A program made the translations under genes and the position numbers. From Pseudomonadota bacterium (GTDB taxonomy: Bacteria; Myxococcota; Myxococcia; Myxococcales; Myxococcaceae), in the NCBI GenBank assembly GCA_023424585.1, contig JAFADT010000784.1:1-9290 (forward strand): DNA of 9,290 bases, read 5' to 3'. This document shows positions 6,417 to 9,290 of the stretch, one piece after another; the first letter of the stretch is position 1, and every line of letters begins with the position of its first letter. The notes beneath the pieces are model-generated. The model saw only the letters and a program-made list of their open reading frames with translations, was not told the origin of the DNA and searched no databases.

Positions 6417-7808
6417 ATGGAGATGGGACGGGGTGGACTGGTGGCGTATGTGGAAGCGCAGCTTGAACTTGATATCGCGCTGGGAAGGGTGCACCCGAGC
6501 GGGCAGTTCGGCCCTGAAGCGAAGCTGGCGCGTCGCTTTGGCGTGTGCCGGGGCACCATTCGCGAGGCACTGCGGCGACTCGCTGCGCGAGGCCTGGTGG
6601 TGCAGCACCCCGGACGCAATACGCGCGCGGTGGCGTTGGATGAGTCACTGACGCTGGAGAACCTGGGACTGGCGTTGCATGACGCACGCTCTCCGGACGC
6701 ACGGTGGCTCCTGGAGGGCTACTTCAGCCTCCGGCGGCAGGTGATGGTGGAACTGCTGACCGACTGCTGCGCGAAGGCCTCCGAGAGGGACTTGAGCCAG
6801 TTGAAGGGCCTTTGCTTCCAGCTTTGGGACGCGGCCCGCTGGGAGCCGGGGGCGCGGTGCGCCCAGGTGGAGTTTGAGTTGCTGCGGCTGGCGGCAAGGG
6901 TGGCGGCTCGGCCTGGACATGTGCTCCTCGTTCAGTCCCTACAGCGGGCCTTCATGGTCGGCGCGGCCCGGCTGCTGCCCCTCTTGGGCGGTGAAGCGCT
7001 GCGCGAGTGGGCCAACTGCGCGCAGGTGACTTTGATGGAGCGTAACGTCCACGAACTCCAGCATGAGCTGCCCGCGCTGATGAAGGCTTACGACGAACAA
7101 GTCCTGGAGCAATTCGCGCCCGCCCTACGAAAGACTGCTTCCCTCGAAACCCACCGTGACGAGGAAGGCCTTGTTTGCGACACCGTGACCGCCACCTCTC
7201 CATCCGATGCGATGACGGCACGTCCCGGCACGGCGGCGCATGGTCTTGGCTGTCTCGAGCCTGTCGCCGAACCATCCTCCGCGCTGGAGACGTGCCTCGG
7301 CGTGGAGACGCCGGGGCTCGGTGTCCCTGCGCAAGCTCTTGTGCGAGACGAGGCGCTCAACACACGCCCCTGTGTGGATGAAGGAGGGCTTGCTCTCCCC
7401 TTGCCGGGTCCAACGCGGGACGCACGTCCCTCTGAGGAAGAGGAGGGAACTGTCCACCTTGCGCCGGTCGTCGAACAGGGCACGGCGGCTGCGGAACACA
7501 CTCGCGTGAGAACGTGTGGCCTCGGTGGTCTTGCTCCCGTCACCGGGGACGGCGAGGCGCTTGGGGCCGCTCAGCGCCTTCGTGGCGAGGTTCTCTCGGG
7601 GGAGCCGAATGTCGCGCAGCGGCTTCTTTCCGCGTGGGGGCTCCCATTCCGTGAGGGCGGGGATTCTCCCGTCGATGCTCGCGGACACCTCCCTGGGGGG
7701 ATGGCCGGGGCGGATGGACTGCTTCACGGCACATGGGGGCGCTTGGGTCGGTGGGCCATGCGCCTCTGGCGCTTCGTTGCCTGTTCCCTGGGCCCTGTGG
7801 CTTCGTGA
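6417..7808 (+). CDS. FadR-type GntR-family transcriptional regulator with long C-terminal tail
   Basis: The chosen start gives 463 residues. Residues about 8-72 are a GntR winged helix: EAKLARRFGVCRGTIREALR (34-53), then wing LVVQHPGRNTRAV. Compared with E. coli FadR (from memory), Arg45, Arg49 and the wing QH are kept, while FadR Arg35 is Ala. Residues about 75-240 are helical, with LTLENLGLALHD and LLEGYFSLRRQVMVELLTDC resembling the FadR C-terminal domain. The Asp/His metal ligands of FCD-type relatives are not evident (EFELLRLAARVA at that place), so a FadR-like ligand pocket is more likely; the ligand is unknown. Residues about 243-463 have no recognisable fold, are rich in Gly, Ala, Glu, Thr and Pro, and exceed the usual 230-250-residue family length. 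Third-position GC is lower than in the flanking genes. It follows the GT-N3-AC array by about 110 bp, suggesting autoregulation through it. Confidence 0.78.
   Translation: MEMGRGGLVAYVEAQLELDIALGRVHPSGQFGPEAKLARRFGVCRGTIREALRRLAARGLVVQHPGRNTRAVALDESLTLENLGLALHDARSPDARWLLEGYFSLRRQVMVELLTDCCAKASERDLSQLKGLCFQLWDAARWEPGARCAQVEFELLRLAARVAARPGHVLLVQSLQRAFMVGAARLLPLLGGEALREWANCAQVTLMERNVHELQHELPALMKAYDEQVLEQFAPALRKTASLETHRDEEGLVCDTVTATSPSDAMTARPGTAAHGLGCLEPVAEPSSALETCLGVETPGLGVPAQALVRDEALNTRPCVDEGGLALPLPGPTRDARPSEEEEGTVHLAPVVEQGTAAAEHTRVRTCGLGGLAPVTGDGEALGAAQRLRGEVLSGEPNVAQRLLSAWGLPFREGGDSPVDARGHLPGGMAGADGLLHGTWGRLGRWAMRLWRFVACSLGPVAS
7500..7727 (-). pseudogene. Antisense coding-like stretch under the regulator's tail
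   Basis: On the - strand, an ATG at 7727 opens a frame running to 7125 (200 residues). Its first 75 codons read MKQSIRPGHPPREVSASIDG, then RIPALTEWEPPRGKKPLRDI, then RLPRENLATKALSGPKRLAV. By eye, close to nine in ten of them end in G or C, clearly more than the regulator frame on the + strand over the same bases (about seven in ten). Beyond about 7500 the signal fades. I do not recognise the protein. It could be a relic of another gene fused antisense to the regulator, or a composition effect. It competes with the regulator's tail for being the real coding strand here. Confidence 0.25.
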
Positions 7809-7842
7809 GCGGCGGTGGTCTCCGCGTCCCGGGCACCCGTGA

Positions 7843-7880
7843 TGCCAGGCGCGCCCTCCGTGTGGGGGGGCGCGCCTGCA
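7843..7880. terminator. Strong GC hairpin between convergent genes, probable bidirectional terminator
   Basis: AGGCGCGCCC (7847-7856) pairs with GGGCGCGCCT (7868-7877) around an 11-base loop. The stem extends to TGC (7843-7845) with GCA (7878-7880) if C7846 is bulged. It sits 35 bases after the regulator stop and about 70 bases past the end of the lipoprotein gene on the other strand. There is no T-run, as is common in very GC-rich genomes, so the terminator role is inferred from position. Confidence 0.5.
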
Positions 7881-7952
7881 TCGCTGACCCTGGCGCCTCC
7901 ATCCGGGCCTGGCTTCGGCGCCGGCTGGGACCGGGGACTTCTGGCTACCTGC

Positions 7953-8453
7953 TCAGGTGCTGAAGAGCACCAGGACGAAGGTGCTCGACTGGGGCAGTTG
8001 GAACACGGTGCCCTGGCGCAGCGAGCCCTTGAAGAAGGGCGCCGCGTCGTAGGCGGTGGCTCCCTTCAGGGCTTCACGGGTGGCCGCCGGCAGCCATCCG
8101 CCGTCATCCACCTTCACCGTCAGCCGCGTGGGCTTCAGCGTGGCCTGGAGCGCCTGGCCCTCCGCCTCCGGGTACTCCAGCACCGCGAGGAACTGCGTGT
8201 CCGTGGGCCCCAGCCCGCCCTGGATGCCTCGCGGCGACTGGCGCCACTGCACCGCCTGCGGGCGGCGCGGCAGCGTCACGGTCTTCTCCAGCGTCTCCAG
8301 GTCCGTTCCCGTCTTCGCCGCCGGCGCGGCCGTCTGTGTCGTCATGGATGCACTCCCCCCTGAGGGCTTGTCGCAGGCCAGCGAAACACACCCCGCGAGC
8401 AGGGTGGTAGCCAGCGTGCGCCTAACGGCCACCGATGGGACGCGACGTCGCAT
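7953..8453 (-). CDS. Small lipoprotein of unknown function
   Basis: The 166-residue product has a basic N-terminus, a short hydrophobic run and a lipobox LAGC (19-22); a second Cys lies in SLACDKP (27). It is most likely a lipid-anchored envelope protein. After a flexible Ser/Thr/Ala linker (to about 50) comes one compact domain with VTLPRRPQAVQWRQSP, then GPTDTQFLAVLEYPEAEGQAL, and a hydrophobic end (FQLPQSSTFVLVLFST). I do not recognise the family. The start at 8453 is preferred because it alone gives the export signal. It overlaps the end of the upstream gene by 32 bases, with AGGGGAG about 8 bases before the ATG, indicating translational coupling. The overlap suggests a partner of the upstream protein, possibly a chaperone, anchor or immunity protein; this is speculation from arrangement. 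Confidence 0.8.
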   Translation of the reverse strand: MRRRVPSVAVRRTLATTLLAGCVSLACDKPSGGSASMTTQTAAPAAKTGTDLETLEKTVTLPRRPQAVQWRQSPRGIQGGLGPTDTQFLAVLEYPEAEGQALQATLKPTRLTVKVDDGGWLPAATREALKGATAYDAAPFFKGSLRQGTVFQLPQSSTFVLVLFST

Positions 8454-9290
8454 CCTCGGGGCTCCCCTGGTCCCACGTCACGTGCCGCTGCAGCGTGCCG
8501 TAGTTGGTGTACTGGTGCCCCAGGCCCGTGCGCTCCAGCCGGCCGTTGGCCGCGTCCGGCGTGCCGGTGTTGATGTCCGACTGGCCCGGGTTGAAGTTGT
8601 AGCGGTCCTCCGCGTGGAGCGTCATGTCCATCTCGAAGCGGGGCTTCCCGCCCGGCGTCTCCGGCGGATACACCGTCACCGTCGCGCTGTTCCAGATGGA
8701 GTGGCCGCCAATCGCCTTCTGCCAGTTCTCCGTCTCCGGGTACGGGAACTGCTCGCTGGCGCCCACGCCAATCTGCGAGCCGGTGATCTGGAACGTCACC
8801 GGCTTGCCGGCCAGGGACGGGTCCTGCGCGATCATCTGGTTGTACGCCGCCTCCGCCGCCTGCTGCGTGTCGCGCGTGGAGTTGGTGAGCACCGCCTGAC
8901 CGGCGGGGTCCGTGCTGACGAAGCGCTCGTAGTCGAAGTGCCGGTCCGCGCCGTTGCCGTGCAGGAAGTGGTCGTACGTGTCCAGGCCATCCGGGATGTC
9001 GTTGTGCGGCACGCCCGGGATGCCCTGGACCGCGCGCGCGGCGTTGAGCTTCAGCTCCCACTCGGCCCGCGCCGCGTAGTCACCCAGCCCCGGGCTCTCC
9101 GTGGGGATGGGGTTGGGGTCGTTGGGGTCGTTGGGGTTCTGCAGGAAGCCGTTGTCGTGGTGGATGTCCGGGCGCCGGGGCGGACCCACCTGGTAGTCCG
9201 CCACCGTGGCGCCGTTCGTCTGCACCGCCGTGCCGGACGTCCCTACCGGCGTGGGCGTGGCCGCGGGCGCCTGCGCTCCCAGCGCGGGGC
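8422..9290 (-). CDS. Uncharacterised protein, C-terminal part (5'-truncated by window edge)
   Basis: The frame is open to the right edge, so the start is outside the window; about 288 residues are visible. The visible N-terminal end is rich in Ala, Pro and Thr (linker-like), followed by NPNDPNDPNPIPTE. Next is a mixed domain with GIPGVPHNDIPDGLDTYDHF and HGNGADRHFDYERF, ending in a C-terminal region with AIGGHSIWNSATVTV, MTLHAEDRYNFNPGQSD and NGRLERTGLGHQYTNYG. The NFNPG...TG.PD..NGR...GLGH.Y motif looks like a conserved domain end, and I have a weak impression of similar ends in secreted toxin-like proteins, but I cannot name a family. A flexible linker before a His/Asp/Asn-rich domain fits an exported protein, though any signal peptide would be outside the window. 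It overlaps the downstream lipoprotein start by 32 bases. Confidence 0.82.
   Translation of the reverse strand, partial: PALGAQAPAATPTPVGTSGTAVQTNGATVADYQVGPPRRPDIHHDNGFLQNPNDPNDPNPIPTESPGLGDYAARAEWELKLNAARAVQGIPGVPHNDIPDGLDTYDHFLHGNGADRHFDYERFVSTDPAGQAVLTNSTRDTQQAAEAAYNQMIAQDPSLAGKPVTFQITGSQIGVGASEQFPYPETENWQKAIGGHSIWNSATVTVYPPETPGGKPRFEMDMTLHAEDRYNFNPGQSDINTGTPDAANGRLERTGLGHQYTNYGTLQRHVTWDQGSPEDATSRPIGGR
9111..9140 (-). repeat. Short 9-base tandem repeat inside the truncated gene
   Basis: On the + strand GGGTCGTTG-type 9-mers repeat two to three times; on the coding strand they encode Asn-Asp-Pro units (NPNDPNDPNP). The repeat keeps frame and may vary in copy number between strains. It marks a flexible linker between the Pro/Ala-rich part and the folded domain. 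Confidence 0.6.

Noticed and set aside
5589..6608. A 339-residue - strand reading frame across the array with repeated NLSDxPTGS-like motifs
   Set aside because: The repeated peptide comes from the DNA repeat. Unit spacing (49-54 bp) shifts the motif between frames, other - strand frames carry the same motif, and no ribosome binding site is seen.

Overview
The window is very GC-rich, and its confident genes use G or C at almost every third codon position. Gene content and style (an MprF-like lipid synthase, two-domain VirJ/AcvB, many lipoproteins, FadR-type regulators) suggest a delta-proteobacterial predator of the Myxococcota, near Myxococcus or Corallococcus. That assignment is inference from composition and gene style, not from a marker gene.

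Left part (1-5265, + strand): the 3' three-quarters of an mprF gene (lysyl-phosphatidylglycerol synthase/flippase) overlaps by 4 bases a virJ/acvB-type alpha/beta hydrolase. AcvB of Agrobacterium hydrolyses lysyl-phosphatidylglycerol, so this pair looks like a make-and-unmake module for aminoacylated membrane lipid. After 137 bases comes a type B carboxylesterase with a complete Ser-Asp-His triad, possibly with its own promoter.

Middle part (5266-7808): about 300 bases without a confident gene, holding a possible gene relic on the - strand, lead into an unusual array of about fifteen diverged units with a period of 49-54 bp (5563-6309). Each well-preserved unit carries two adjacent GT-N3-AC cores separated by one base. 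The first unit is a perfect 27-bp palindrome. About 110 bp beyond the array is a gene for a FadR/GntR-type regulator with an unusual C-terminal tail of over 200 residues. GT-N3-AC is the hallmark of FadR-type operators, so array and regulator may form one system, with many operators on one face of the helix. This is the most interesting part of the window. The region has weaker codon bias than its flanks and may be acquired or fast-evolving.

Right part (7809-9290): a strong GC hairpin separates the regulator from two - strand genes. These are a 5'-truncated protein with a Pro/Ala/Thr-rich N-terminal part and an unrecognised C-terminal domain, and a small lipoprotein gene that overlaps its end by 32 bases. 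Their arrangement is compatible with a secreted protein and its lipoprotein partner, but neither function can be read from the sequence.
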